Shown: one piece after another, positions 11,094 to 23,700 of the stretch | Position numbering within the stretch: the stretch's first letter is position 1 | How the letters are laid out: each line of letters begins with the position of its first letter | NCBI GenBank assembly: GCA_963691705.1 | Contig: OY829537.1 | Span: forward strand, 37,885,514-37,949,513 | Length of the DNA: 64,000 bases | Reading direction: 5' to 3' | DNA from: Viola odorata | Taxonomy: Eukaryota; Streptophyta; Magnoliopsida; Malpighiales; Violaceae | The notes under the pieces: model-generated | Database searches by the model: none | The model's input: only the letters and a program-made list of their open reading frames with translations | What the model was told of the DNA's origin: nothing | Program-made: the position numbers and the translations under genes

Positions 11094-12192
11094 ATGGGAC
11101 ATTTTTGCATAGAGAAGACACTAACTACTCTTAAAGAACACTTCTATTGGCCTAAAAAGAAGAAACTAGTGTCTCGCATTGTTGGCTCGTGTCTTGCATG
11201 TAAACGTGCTAAAACTAGGAGCATTGACCATGGGTGTTACATGCCATTACCCGTAGCTTCACACCCATGGTGCGACATATCCATGGATTTTGTTCTAGGG
11301 CTCCCACGCACTAAGCACGGCAAGGATGCCATTTTTCTTGTTGTGGACCGATTTTCTAAAATGGCGCATTTTGTCCCATGTCATTCTACTTGTGATGCTT
11401 CTCATGTGGCTACTTTGTTCTTTTGTGAGATAGTTAGGCTTCATGGCATGCCACGCACTATAGTGAGCGATAGAGATAGTAAGTTTCTTGCACACTTTTA
11501 GCGTGTGTTGTGGGCTAAAATGGGAACCAAGTTACTTTTCTCTACTTCGTACCACCCTCAAACGGATGGCCAAACCGAGGTGGTCAATAGGGCACTTGGG
11601 AACATGTTGTGTGTTATGATTAGGCAAAACCCCAAAGCTTGGGAGGATTGCATTCCATTTATCGAGTTTGCTTACAACCGCACCATGCCCTCACTTTTCA
11701 CCTTTTGAACTCGTCTATGGGTTCAATCCTCTAACCCCCATAGACTTGTTACCCATGCCATTAATTGCTTGTGCTAGTCTAAATGGAGAAGCAAAGGCGG
11801 AGATGGTGAAACGGATGCACACGGTGGCCAAGGATAGCATAGAAACCTTAAACACCAAGCTCATCGCCAAGCGTGACGCCGGGCATCGCATACGCTCCTT
11901 CGAAGTTGGCGAGTGGTTATGGGTCCACTTGACAAAGGAGCGCCGGGCAAACAAACTTAGCCCTCGTGGGGATGGACCTTTTCTAATTTTAGAAAAGATT
12001 AGCGATAACACTTACATTCTTGATATCCCTTCTTCTTACGGCAACACCCATCACTCCTTTAATATTAACGATCTCTCTCCTTTTTTTGAAGGTGACGATG
12101 AAAACCTAGGAGAGGAGGAAGACGCGGATTCGAGGACGAATCCATACAAAGGGGGAGGGGATGATACGAGCCCAATAGCTCGAGACACTTAA
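11094..12192 (+). pseudogene. Integrase and C-terminal tail of element F
   Basis: It includes the zinc-binding region (C-L-A-C-K-R-A-K) and core with all three acidic residues visible: D in S-M-D-F, D in V-S-D-R-D, E in Q-T-E-V-V-N-R. A TAG (11499-11501) and a frame change near 11700 interrupt it. The end reads D-S-R-T-N-P-Y-K-G-G-G-D-D and crosses into the 3' LTR at 12162, stopping at TAA 12190. No classic chromodomain is obvious. Confidence 0.8.
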
Positions 12193-13133
12193 GGGCCCAC
12201 GACTAGGAGCAAAGCCATGATCGCCTTGCTCATGAAGGCACTAAGGACCGAGGAGAGCAACACAGAAGCCTCAAGCCGCTGGAGCCTATGTGTCCATACC
12301 AACGACTCAACTCTCAGCCTCACGCCCGAGCCCGAGTCCCACAGTGCACCCAAGGCCACACCCAGCACTTCGGCCTCGCCGCGCCTAAGCCCATCGCATC
12401 GGCCACGCCTAAGTCCATCACAGCGGCCTTGCATGAGCCCAGAGCCTCGGCCTCGCCCGTGCCCTGCGCCTCGGCCTCACATGCTCCCAACGCCTCGGCC
12501 TCACCCACGCCCCGCTCCAAGGCCACATCCGAGCCCCGCATCAAGGCCACGCCCGAGCCCCGCGCCCGAGCCCGTGCCCCGTCACACAGCCGCGCCCGCG
12601 CCCTGTCACACGCCAACACCCGTGCCCTGTCACACACCCAAGAGAGCCCGCGTGTCCCATGAGTGAAGCCCCTTTGTCCAAGGGTGTTAAGGGACTTTTC
12701 CCCTTGTAAATATCTTGCCTATAAATTGAAGGACTTAGCATTCTTTTATAGTTGCTTTTGATTTTGGGATTTTCATCTTGAGCCTTAAGCCAATCCTTAG
12801 ACTAGCTTAGGAGGATCTTAGATCCATTCGTCCACCTCTTTCAAGGTGGCTGAATCATTTGCTTTCTCTTAGAGAAAGTTCGGTCTTGTAGACTCGATCA
12901 TTGCTTGTTGTTCCTTCAAGCTTGATCTGTTTGCATATATATAAACATCGTTTCCTTTTCATCTAAATATCATTTCCTTCACCTAAATATTCCGCTGCAT
13001 CTTCCTTATTAAATATCATCAAACACCATCCGAACAACCATTCTGAAGCCAATCCACAAGCCGCCCGTGCACGAGACTAGATTCGGCCCTCACAAGGGAC
13101 GGCCAAGCCAAGATAGGCGCTTGGACCGTATCA
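12162..13133 (+). repeat. 3' LTR of element F
   Basis: Partner of 4787-5759, beginning TGATACGAGC and ending GGACCGTATCA. TATA box TATAAAT at 12720-12726. The GPTTRSKA motif (12193-12216) lies just past the polyprotein TAA in the same frame; in the 5' LTR the stop lies four codons earlier, so the two copies decayed independently. Confidence 0.85.
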
Positions 13134-13733
13134 TGGGTTAGAGATGAAAATGGATCTGCCTCATTTTCTCATGTGGGAGAGGTATTTGTATACCCGCTTT
13201 GGGTGGTTACTCAGGTGTTGTAAGGAGCATTAAATGCTCTTAATGGCGCATTTATGTCCGCAAGCGGCGCCCGAGGGGTATTTATACCTTTGCCCAGCAT
13301 GGTTATTGTCTGAGCATTAAATGTCATTAACTGCGTGTTTAATGTCTATACCGATACCTCTCGGGTACCGTTATCTTCTCCGGTACAAAGTACAAGCATA
13401 CCCCTCTGATATTTATTAGTATTATCAGGTTGTCTATGAGGACGGTCGGTGGCTTGTGCACCTTTGATTGGTCCAAGTCAGCACAAACTTCTTATTTGAT
13501 TGGGGGAAGAATTTTGGGCCGAAATTTGATATAACTATGACCCTCAGGGTTGTTAAATAGATACGTTTTCTCAAATTTGCTTCTCCCTTCTTTTGTTTGC
13601 TTCACAAAAAACAAAATTCCACCAACCATGAAGCTCATACCTCGAATCGAAGTTGTCAAGAGTTGGTATATTAGCTCTCCGCTTCCCAGGATTGCTCTCT
13701 TTTAGCAAAAACTTTTGGGTTTGAGTTCTTTTT
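13134..13733. other. Flank with decayed LTR-like sequence
   Basis: No coding region. The stretch 13200-13420 has short repeated motifs (AGCATTAAATG near 13227 and 13313, GGGTATTTATACC near 13276) and resembles promoter-rich LTR sequence, but no paired copy is present. Confidence 0.35.
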
Positions 13734-14200
13734 TTGCCACTTACTTTGAGAGAGGTGGATTGGTGTATGCTAGGAGATTTATTAGAAACATGGGATCCTA
13801 AGCATCATGTTTTTTTTCTTGGCGAGAAGCAATTATGTCCAATGAGGGAGGAATATGAGGACATCCTCCTTTGTGAGGATTTGGTCGAATCTTTGAATAT
13901 GGATACTGATTTTGAAGTTAATGGTCAAGGCTTGAGAGTTTCTTTGGTTTGACTGAACAAGAGAAGGCTTCCATAGTATCTGAGGGGAGGATTAATGTCA
14001 TGGAGATAATGGCGAAATCTAGCATCAAGGTGTCGGATGAATTTCATTACAATAGGTTTGCACTTGGCATAATTTCCAAATTGATTTTCTGGGATCTAAA
14101 AGATTATTATGACTTTACAAGGCTGTCTTTAGCTCGATGGATGGAAGGAAATATTAGCATATCTGACAATATTGGGCTGAGACTATCATGGGTTGGATGA
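13734..14200 (+). pseudogene. Plant mobile-domain / DUF7745-like remnant
   Basis: The frame from 13734 has L-L-E-T-W-D-P-K-H-H-V-F followed by L-C-P-M-R-E-E-Y-E-D-I-L, the pattern 'WDP..H.F......CPT.EEY..LL' that I associate with plant transposon-borne DUF7745/mobile-domain proteins. After a frameshift near 13950 a second frame continues to 14200 with a helical segment (A-L-G-I-I-S-K-L-I-F). It is a broken fragment of a transposable-element protein; the family assignment is from memory. Confidence 0.45.
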
Positions 14201-14454
14201 TTAATCTCATTAAAATGCACACGTGTCAATATTTCAATAAGAGAGGTACGTAAATTATGATGTACCCAAGAGAATTTATCTTCAACTACAAATTAGGATA
14301 GAAATATCAACGTTATTAAGAAAAGCCACATTAAGTTTATGCAGGCATTATTGCATGTAAGAATTCTTTACATTTATTTAGGCATTTATCTATAAGTTGT
14401 CTATAAAAATTATCTTCAACTCCATATTCACTTGGAATTTTATGTATGCAACAC

Positions 14455-14460
14455 TTTATT
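14455..14460 (-). terminator. Candidate polyadenylation signal of the dioxygenase gene
   Basis: AATAAA on the minus strand starts 16 bp after the dioxygenase stop codon. It is very close to the stop, so the true signal could also lie further downstream. Confidence 0.4.
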
Positions 14461-14475
14461 AACAATAAACTCTAG

Positions 14476-14724
14476 CTAGATGCGTACCCTTTCCAAGCAG
14501 GATTTCCCATTGAGCTTGTTACTTTGTTGGAGGTGAAGGTAATCTTTATATTTCATGCCAATGTACGCAGGGCCATTGCTTTCACAATCCTGCGATAACC
14601 TTGGGGCTGGGCTAATAACTGAATCCAGTGATGGCCCATGTACCATTGCTATGGATATCCTTGTAGCCTTTTCATTCACCGTTGCTCGGTGGAGAACACT
14701 TTTGTAAGTCCCATTACTCAAAAT
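14476..14724 (-). CDS. Dioxygenase exon 4
   Basis: Begins I-L-S-N-G-T-Y-K-S-V-L-H after acceptor CACTAG and ends at the stop codon 14478-14476. It carries the distal His and R-I-S motif. Confidence 0.9.
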   Translation of the reverse strand: MLSNGTYKSVLHRATVNEKATRISIAMVHGPSLDSVISPAPRLSQDCESNGPAYIGMKYKDYLHLQQSNKLNGKSCLERVRI

Positions 14725-17700
14725 CTAGTGACAAAAATATATTAATGTTGTAAGTGTCACTTTAAAATGCATATCAAGACTAAAAGAGAATATGATAATG
14801 TTAATGTTTCAACCATAATTTTGGCTATTGTAATGCTTGTATACTAATAAATGTTAAATACTAGCCCAGTACTCTCCCAGTTACTAATCACCGATAAATA
14901 GTTTTTTTTTCTTTCTAATTTTATAATGGAAAAGATGTGAAAGTAACCGTTTAAGGTTTTTACATTGTATTCTTTTTCTTTTTCATCCATTTTATCTACA
15001 ATCTATTTTTCTTTTTCTAATTATAGTTTTGTATTAGTATAGTTTCACCTCTTATTCTTCTTCTGGTTGTTATAAATATTTCAAAAAGAGATTATTTTTT
15101 TTTAGTGATTATTATTTTCTCGACCACCAAACATTTTCCACAAGGTATGAGATTTTGTACGTCTAAAAAAAATAATAGGAAAAAAAGAAAGAAAAGAGAG
15201 TTTTTTGTATGTTGTTTGAAATAATATTTAATACTCATTTTTTTATAATTTTACGATCAATATTAATAATATTCACTACTTAGTACTTAGATTGTATGTC
15301 AAAAATATATATTTTTATAAGTAAAAGATTTATTAAACATAAAAGATTTACTAATGAAAATAGAAAGAGTGACTTATATAATTATTTTGTTAGGACGTAG
15401 TTTGGCTCTGATTATAGAGTTAGTTGACTCCAAATTGTGCCTCTAGTAAATATAACTTTGCTTTATAAAAGTTACACTTAGTTTTTTTTTTAGATGAAAC
15501 TTAAATGTTAGGGATTTAAACCATGCTTTTTAAGTCCCTAATAATTCCCTTTGTTAAGTTTCATATAAATAAACTATTTACCTATTTCTATCTGAATAGA
15601 TGGTTTTCAAGTCAATTTCAAATTTTAATAATTTTTTATAGTGTTTCATTTTTATATTAAAAAGCTTTAAGAAATTTTAGTTTTTATACAATTTTTTAGG
15701 CTAGCTTTAAAATCTTGAAGAAATATAAATTCCAAACACATTTTATAGAGTAACTTTAAGAGATATCACAAGAATCAACTATAAAAAAACAAACTTAAAC
15801 ATTTATATTAGAATCTAGTTATTCGTTAACAAATAGCTTCAATTACTTGTGAGATAAAAAAAAAGTTCACTGTAATTTGTTAATTTTGATACATATTATG
15901 ATACAATAGAAATAAAATAAAATTTAATATGTAACACTAAAATATAAAACCTAATATTTCTATTTCTATGTGTAAAATATTTCTTTTTTTCTTAATCATT
16001 TTACTAATTCTAATATAAAAAGAGAACAACTCCAAATGAATGCAATACTATTAATTGATTATGTAGTGGCTTAAATAAATAGGAAAACTAATTTAATAAA
16101 ATTGGGAATAAAGGAATTGACCTCAAGGTGATCTCCTGTGTTAACTAGAAAGGAGTTGGGGATGGCATCAACATTGATCCACTTTCCCTTATGGTGGACT
16201 TGAAGGTTCTTAATCATTTTACTAATTCTAATATAAAAAGAGAACAACTCCAAATGAATGCAATACTATTAATTGATTATGTAGTGGCTTAAATAAATAG
16301 GAAAACTAATTTAATAAAATTGGGAATAAAGGAATTGACCTCAAGGTGATCTCCTGTGTTAACTAGAAAGGAGTTGGGGATGGCATCAACATTGATCCAC
16401 TTTCCCTTATGGTGGACTTGAAGGCCACTAATTCCATTTTGTATTAGAAGCGTTAAGATGCCGTGGTCGGAATGAGCAGGCATGCCCATGGCGAATTCTG
16501 GCTGTGGACAAGGCGGATAAAAGTTTGCTGCAAATAATTGTAAGCCTTTTTCAAACTCCAATTCATTTTCTATGTAATTGGCTTCCAACCCCATGCTCTG
16601 TGAAATGCCTTTCAGCAGTTCTCTTGCTACTTCTCTAACTTTTCTGGAGTACTCTAATGAAGTCTCCCTGCGTTGGTAAAACTTAACAAGTAACACTTCG
16701 TGCAACATAAGACTTAATGATAGGTTTAATGATATTTTTGAACCTTACATTAGATTTAATATAATAATTTAGACCCTCATTTCATTTTTCAATAAACTTG
16801 AATCCAAATTATTACGTTAATTCGAGTACGGGTTCAAAAATATCTTTACTTTTACTATCATACAATTTATACTTCAAATTAAGACACTTGTATTAGGAAC
16901 AAATCAAATATGAAATTAGAAAAATAAAATATATGTTTTTAATGATTAATATAAATTGGAATGATAAAAACTCAAGTCAAATATTTAATACTAAGAAAAT
17001 ATATGTCATAGACCAAATTAACCCCAATAAATTTATTTTTATTATTATTTTAATGATAAATATCTAAATTTATCGAACTAAATAGCCTTGAGATTTAACT
17101 CAAAATTTAAAAAGCTTAAAGCATATTTTTCATTTTGTAAATAATTTAAGGTGTCAAAGTAGGGGTGTGCGTTCGGATTTCGGATCGGAATCCGACGAGT
17201 TCGGATCGGATTCTTTTCGGATTTGGATTTTTTCGGATATTTTGACAGGGAATCCGAAACCAATCCGACACCTTCGGTTTCAGATCGGTTCGGTCGGATT
17301 TTCAGATTTTTTTCGAATTTTCGATCGTAATTTTAAATAATCATACATACGAATAGATAATAATTAAAATACAATGAGGAACACATTGTTCATGGTTTTA
17401 ATTAAAAGCCCACTTTCTCATCTTTTTGTTGTTGGGCGGAGCCCAACTCTCCTTTATTTTCCTACTCCTTTTGTTCACTCTCTTCTCTCTTTTTTTCTTT
17501 ATTTTTCTTTTCTTTGTTATTGGGTCGTAGCCCAACTTTCTTTTCTTATTTTTTCTTCCTTCTTTCATTCCCTTCTCTGAAGTCTCTTTTCTCTTCTATT
17601 CCCAATTCCCTTCTCTGTTTCTTTTATTTCTTCTCTTTTCTTTTTTTAATTTGGATGATGAGCAGCAAGGGAGATTCGGCGATGGTGGTGTTGAGTTGAG

Positions 17701-20700
17701 GGGAGAGGATGCGGCGGTGTGGTGTTGGAGCAGCGGGATTGGCTATGGCGATTGTGGCGTCATGGCTGGGCGGTGGACTGGTGGCTGCTGGGTGACTTTT
17801 GGTGGCTGTAGAGCAGCAGCGATTTGGTGAGGAGATCGGCTGGGCTGTGATTTTATTGGCTGTGGTGATTCGGTGTTGGGGTTTGGGCAATAACGGCGGT
17901 GACGGGTTCGTGCAGTGAGAGAGAGAGCGTGAGATGGTGGGTTTGTGGCGATGTGGTGGTGGGTTATCAGAATCCGTCGGATTCCAACAATCCGACTGTT
18001 CGGAATCCGAACAGTTTCGGATTCCAATAGCCTCCTCTGAAATCTTGTCCGACATGTTGTCGGATCGGGTCGGATCGGTCGGATCCGCCGATCCGTGCTC
18101 ACCCCTATGTCAAAGTACTCATTACTCATTATAAGAGGAAATTATGATCGAAGGTAATAGAGAACAAATAATTAACAATAAAACATAATTTTAATAACAA
18201 TAAAATAAAACTAAAGCAATAATGATGTAAATCAGTAAATGGGCAGCACACGACATAGGTACCTTTCCTACACCACTAGACGAAATCTATAGCCTCCTTT
18301 TTCTCCCATTCAGTGCTAGACATGGATGAATCCTTTGACTGGCTTAGCTCACAGCAGATTGCGACCCCATCTATCTGGCTAATTTGTATTTTCCTTAGAG
18401 TAGGGCGACAACTTCTTAAAATTTACCTTTAAGATCCATCTTAGTAAATTTAGAAGTGATTTGTACTCCTCATAATTTTTGTCTTGTATAAGATTGGAAT
18501 TAGGTCTTGTTTGTTTTGGCATACTCTTTGTGTTGCTATCCTAATATATTTTGGTTTATTAAAGAAAAAGAAAAATATATAGGCAGTACAATAGACCACT
18601 AGTATGGAACAAATAAAAAGACTAAAAGCAATAAGATCGCAGCTCCCTCTTGTGTGTACACGCTCTCGTTGTTAGGAGGGTGATCGAAAAGATATCAACT
18701 CATTTTTTAAGATACTAGTGAATCTAAGGCCCTGTTTACTTGGGAAAATTCTCCCGAAAATTCTCCAGTTTTCTAAAAACTGGTGTTCATTTTGAAAAAT
18801 GTGTTTACTTTGCGTTGTTTTCAGTCCGAAAATGAAAATAAAAATTCTCTGTTTGAAAAACAATGAACAAATTTTGAAAACGCCCGAAAGTTGTTTTCTA
18901 TTTTTCTGGTTTTTCTTGCTTTGGCTTCCTCAGTTTGAAAACACGCGGTTTTCAAACTGAGTGATTAATGAATTTTCCTTAATCACCATTCTACCCATGC
19001 AGCCTTCTTCATCTTCTTCTTCTCTTCGACACCCTAACCCTAGCCACTCCTCTTCTTCCTCCTTTCGTTCTTCTTCCCCTCCCCTCCATCTTCATCCCCG
19101 ACCGTCAGTCGTCTCACCGTCGTCTCTCTCGTCGCCTCGTCCCAAGTCATCGTCTTCACTCCTCGTCAACTCGGCGTCTCTCCTCATAACGCCTCGTCAC
19201 TCCGGTGTGTCCTAAGTCCCAAGTCTTTTCAATTGCTGCTTTTTATTTTGCTTAATTTGATTGCTGTGTTTGATTTCAATTAATTACTGCTTTAGGGTTT
19301 ATTTTATTTGCTGCTCTTGATTAAATTGATTTAATTGTTGTTTGTAGCCGGATTTAATTAATTTGATTGCTGAACCTTTGGCTTCTACAAGTAGTTTATT
19401 ATTGTCACTTAAGCAGTTGGCTTCGCGTAGTTCTTATGACTGTACATGGAGATGCTCTATTTTTGTTGTTCAATTGGGCTGACATTTTATGACACAACTT
19501 TTCCTCTAGCATGACCAAGTAATTTCAGATGCTATCCATTAGCTAAAGTGGTAACATGCCTGTACTACTTACCACCCTTCTTTGCTTATCTACTAATTAT
19601 ATCTAGTTTTTTCTTTTTCTTTGCTTCTTTTTTCATGAATTGTATGTTGTAGATAGGTTTTTGGTGTTCTTGGGAGGTAAGGGGGGAAATGAGGGTGCTT
19701 GTGGGTGGTTCAGTTTAGTTCATTTCCATATGGGTTCTTCTTCTCCATGGTTTTGTGGGTTGTCAAAGGCCGACTGCTGTTACAATAGCAGCAATTTATA
19801 CTTTTGATTCAGTAATTGGTAGAGCAGCAGGTCCAGCTATGGAGGCAGCAATTTCTGAAGTCAACAAGGATGATAGTATTCTCACTGGGACAAAGTTGAT
19901 GTTGTTGCATAAAAATGTCAATTGCAATGTCTTCATAGGCTCTGTTGCAAGTAACCTTCAAACCCTCTTCTGTTCTTTCTAATTTGTTGTCTTGATTGAG
20001 AAAATATAGAAACTCTTTCCTGGATTATTACTCTATTCAATGACAATAGCGTAATTGCCATGTTAGGCTTTGTTTTGATATGTAGATGGTAGAGAGTTGT
20101 ATTTGTTTGGTTTGGTTTTGTCTTGAAAAAGTTGAAGTGGTGGTTGTAAGCTTAGAGCCTTAGACCATTCTAATTTGTTATCTTAATTGAGAAAGAGAGA
20201 CTTTTTCCAGGATTGTTACTTTTTAATGACAACAACATCACTATCATCATGTTAGGCTCTGTTTTGATATTTAGATGGTAGAAAGTTGTATTCTTTTGGT
20301 TGGTTTTGTCTTCAAGAAGTTGAGGTGGAGGTTCTAAGCTTAGAATTGGAGTTTTCTTGTGCTACATTTTTCTGATTTTTCACCTTGCTGTCAGCCTTTC
20401 AGGTACTTGAAAAGGAGATAGTGTCCATAATTGGTCCACAGTCCTCTGGAATAGCACACATGATTTCTGCAATAGTAAATGGTCTTCAAGTGCCACTTGT
20501 TTCATATGCTGCCACTGATCCCACCCTATCTACCTCCCAATTTCCATTCTTTGTCAGAACCACACAAAGTGACTCTTATCAAATGGCCATCGTCGCTCAA
20601 TTTGTTAGTCTTTATAGGTGGAGGGAAGTCATTACGATCTTTCTGGATGATGATTATGGCAGGAATGGGATAGCTTCTTTAGAAGATGAGCTTGGCAAGA

Positions 20701-23700
20701 AAATGGTCAAAATTTCACACAAAGTGCCTTTGCCCAGCCATAGTGATGAAGTTCAGCTCATGAATGAACTCAACAAAACCAAATTGCTTGGTCCTTGCAT
20801 TTATGTTGTTCATGTTAATCCAAACCATGGATTCTAAATTTTTAACATTGCATACAAACTTCAAATGATGACGGATACTTACGTGTGGCTTGCTACGGAT
20901 TGGCTTTCTACCACATTAGATTCAATTTCACCAATGAAGCCCACTTCTTTTGGAGTACTTCAAGGGGTGGTCGGATTTCATCAACATACTCTTGAGTCCA
21001 GACAGAAAAGTGCTTTTGTCAGTGGGTAGAAGGGAAGGCAACAAAACAGGTTAGCAAGTTCTGGGCTGAATACATATGCCCTTCAAGCTTACGACACAGT
21101 TTGGGCAATTACATCGGCAATTTTCAGAACTGTTAGAGCAAACTATTTTATGTTTTTTTATTTTCATGTAGAAACATGAATTAGTATATTTATATGTAAT
21201 GGAATATTAGTAGATTGATGATATATTTTAGATTTTTCAATTATAATAAGTGTCAATTTTTTCCTACAAATATATTTATTAGTTTGTTACTCTTTGCAAA
21301 TAGAAGAAAATAATAACATGATTTTTTTCATTAAAAAAATCAAGTTCTTGGAACAAAACTTTTTTTGGTTTTGCAATAATTTAGAAATTAGTGCGAAGTA
21401 AACACGTTCTCCAGTTTTCAGATCAGAATTTTTTTACAAGTAAACACGTTTTTCAGCTTTTCAGAACAGGAAAATGTTTTCAGTTATTGCGAAGTAAACA
21501 CGATCTCCAGTTTTCTCCAATTTTCTGTTTGAAATGAAAAACATAGAATTTTCAAAAAACAACAAATTTTCAAACTAAAAGTTCCCCGAAGTAAACGGGG
21601 CCTAAGCTTTTCATACTTTGAATCAAATTTTTCTGGTGCAATCTCTTGATATAAGATGGGCAACCCTAAACATCAATATGTTTAAAACTTGGCTTGTGTC
21701 TCTGCATATCTCATATCGTTGTACAAACTGATTTGTTTAGAACATTGTTTAACAAATATATTGCAGCTTCAAAGCATCACCCCACAAATTTATTTCAAGA
21801 TTACTAAACCTATCATGAATCTTATCATATCTAACTAATATTAAGTTCATTGCCTCAGACGCTCCATAGTGTTGTGGCGTACAATGTGAGAAAATCTCAT
21901 TCTCCTTATGATATTTAAGAACATATTAATAAGATATTTATAAGATCTTAACTTTTAAATAAAAATTAGCAGGGGTTTGCAAAATTGAAATTTTCGCTAA
22001 AAGTAGATTGAATTGAAAAAAAGAACTATAAGAACTAGGGGTGCTTATTGGAAGGATTGGTAGAACTTTCAGTATTTTTAATAATAATTCAGAAGGAATA
22101 GAAGTTGATATTGAATATACTAAAGGGGACTCTAGCTTAATCAAGCACAACAAATAACAAAACTAAACTTTCGATATTTTTAGTCGAGCACAAATCAAGT
22201 TTAATTCATTGGAAGGATCGGTAAAACGTTCGGTATTTTTAATCACATCTTTAGAAGGAATGGAAGTTCCAACCCACCCTCATCATATTCCGTTCCAATC
22301 CATACCAAACTTTGAATCGAAATATCAATTCTTAGTAGAAAAAAGCGGAAGATTTTTGTTCCAATTGACAAAAAGAACGAATTCTCTGATTGGAAGTTCA
22401 TAATGAAAATTCAATGTGCAACACTAATAAGAGATTTATCGAGTAATTTGAAGGGAAAAAAAATTCTAGAAGGGGTGATACAAGCATGAGAGGGGCAAAG
22501 TATTGAAAAAGAAAGACAATGTCATGGCAAGGCAAAAAGAAGTCGAGAAAGAGACACGAGGGACGAAACCCTAGCGTACAGGCACTAGGGCAACATGCGA
22601 AGCAACAACATGCAAACGCGAGGCGCACCCAAAAGCGCCAGCGCAAGACTCGCTAGCAAGGGCCAGAAGCGACCAAGGGGCCGAAGTGAAGCCCATACTA
22701 TTCCAAGACCAGCCCTAAAAAACTCATGTATAAATAGCATTTTACTCTTCATTTTACACTTAGTCTAAATTTGAAAGTTTTTGTTGAGTGTATAACCTCC
22801 AACCTTTCAAAGGGCTTATTTTGGTGTTCATCTAGGTTAGGAAGACTTAATTTAAGTCAAGTAAAAATACTAATTTCTAGCTTTGTTTTCTCATCCTTGA
22901 ATCAATTAAAACTTGTTGTTTTCTCGGTTCAATCTTGTCCAAAACAAGAACCTTCATCTCGGCCAAGTTACTCTTTCCGCATTGGTTGTGTTGTGTGTTT
23001 GTTTATGTATCATTTTGAGTTGTGTTCTGCCAATCACTTACTAAACCAAATCCTTATTTCAAGAAGAAAAGCACACGGTGATCTTGCTCAAACGTTTCTA
23101 TTTTGGTGATCGAAGTTCACCCGAAATGCAAGCAAGACCGTGAGTGTAACATGCGGTAGTGGAGGTCTTGGTGTTCAAAGATTGGTACATTTTCTTTATT
23201 TTCAGTCGAATTTTATTCTTCTTTCTTGGATGAATCTTATAGTCCTTTGTCTTTAGAGTGTATTGAGTCAAGTTTGTGTATTTAAACTAGAGTTTTTCTA
23301 TGTCTAAATCATCATAGCCGAAAGTTTCATCAAACTGTCCATGTTGAGCTACTTGGTGTTCTTCCTTATATTCTTGAGCAAAACTGTCTATTTGATTCAT
23401 TTTTCTTGCTTGAATCTTGTTGCTCTTTGTGTGTGAAGTGTCCATGGTCAAGTTGGTGATTGAAAGCTAGGGTTTTTGTTGCTGGAAGACGCAAAATCCG
23501 GACACAATTCCAACAAGCTGTCAAATTTCTTCTTGAGTTTTCAAAGTATTTTTCCTTGCGTTCTTGAGTCTTCACACTAGCTCTAAACTAAAAACATGTT
23601 GGTATCCTAAACTTCAAAAATTCTCCCCTACATGTACTGAATATCAATCTTAAGTCTTTCATATTTTGTGTCACAAAGTCTTAGTGTCAAGTCCTAAACA

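Larger units (their letters stand above)
4787..13133 (+). mobile_element. Full-length inactivated Ty3/gypsy chromovirus-type element F
   Basis: An 8.3-kb element with two LTRs (4787-5759 and 12162-13133), a primer site, a long leader and gag-PR-RT-RH-INT in chromovirus order. The ends read TGATAC...(A/G)TATCA. TGGG occurs on both outer sides (4783-4786, 13134-13137), which fits a target duplication shortened from 5 bp. The polyprotein end overlaps the 3' LTR, as known for CRM-type centromeric chromoviruses; that lineage is my inference. Several frameshifts and stops kill the coding frame, so this copy is not autonomous. The GC-rich part of the LTRs has diverged noticeably, which argues against a very recent insertion. 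Confidence 0.85.
18728..21602. mobile_element. Harbinger-like non-autonomous transposon with captured gene (Pack-type)
   Basis: It starts GGCCCTGTTTACTTGGG and ends, in reverse complement, GGCCCCGTTTACTTCGGGG. TAA lies on both sides (18725-18727, 21603-21605), matching the 3-bp TWA duplications known for PIF/Harbinger. Sub-terminal GTTTACTT motifs recur at both ends. There is no transposase. Most of the 2.9 kb is host-like sequence: a possible 5' gene region (18961-19680) and an intron-containing piece of a glutamate-receptor-like gene (19689-21130). The element sits in intron 2 of the dioxygenase, opposite to that gene's direction. Confidence 0.75.

Noticed and set aside
16071..16253. Minus-strand frame repeating the dioxygenase exon 3 end
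   Set aside because: This is the intronic copy of the 218-bp duplication, not a second gene or extra exon with its own acceptor.
17374..17699. Short hydrophobic frames inside the hAT-like element
   Set aside because: Phe/Leu/Ser-rich translation of a C/T-rich tract; composition artefact.
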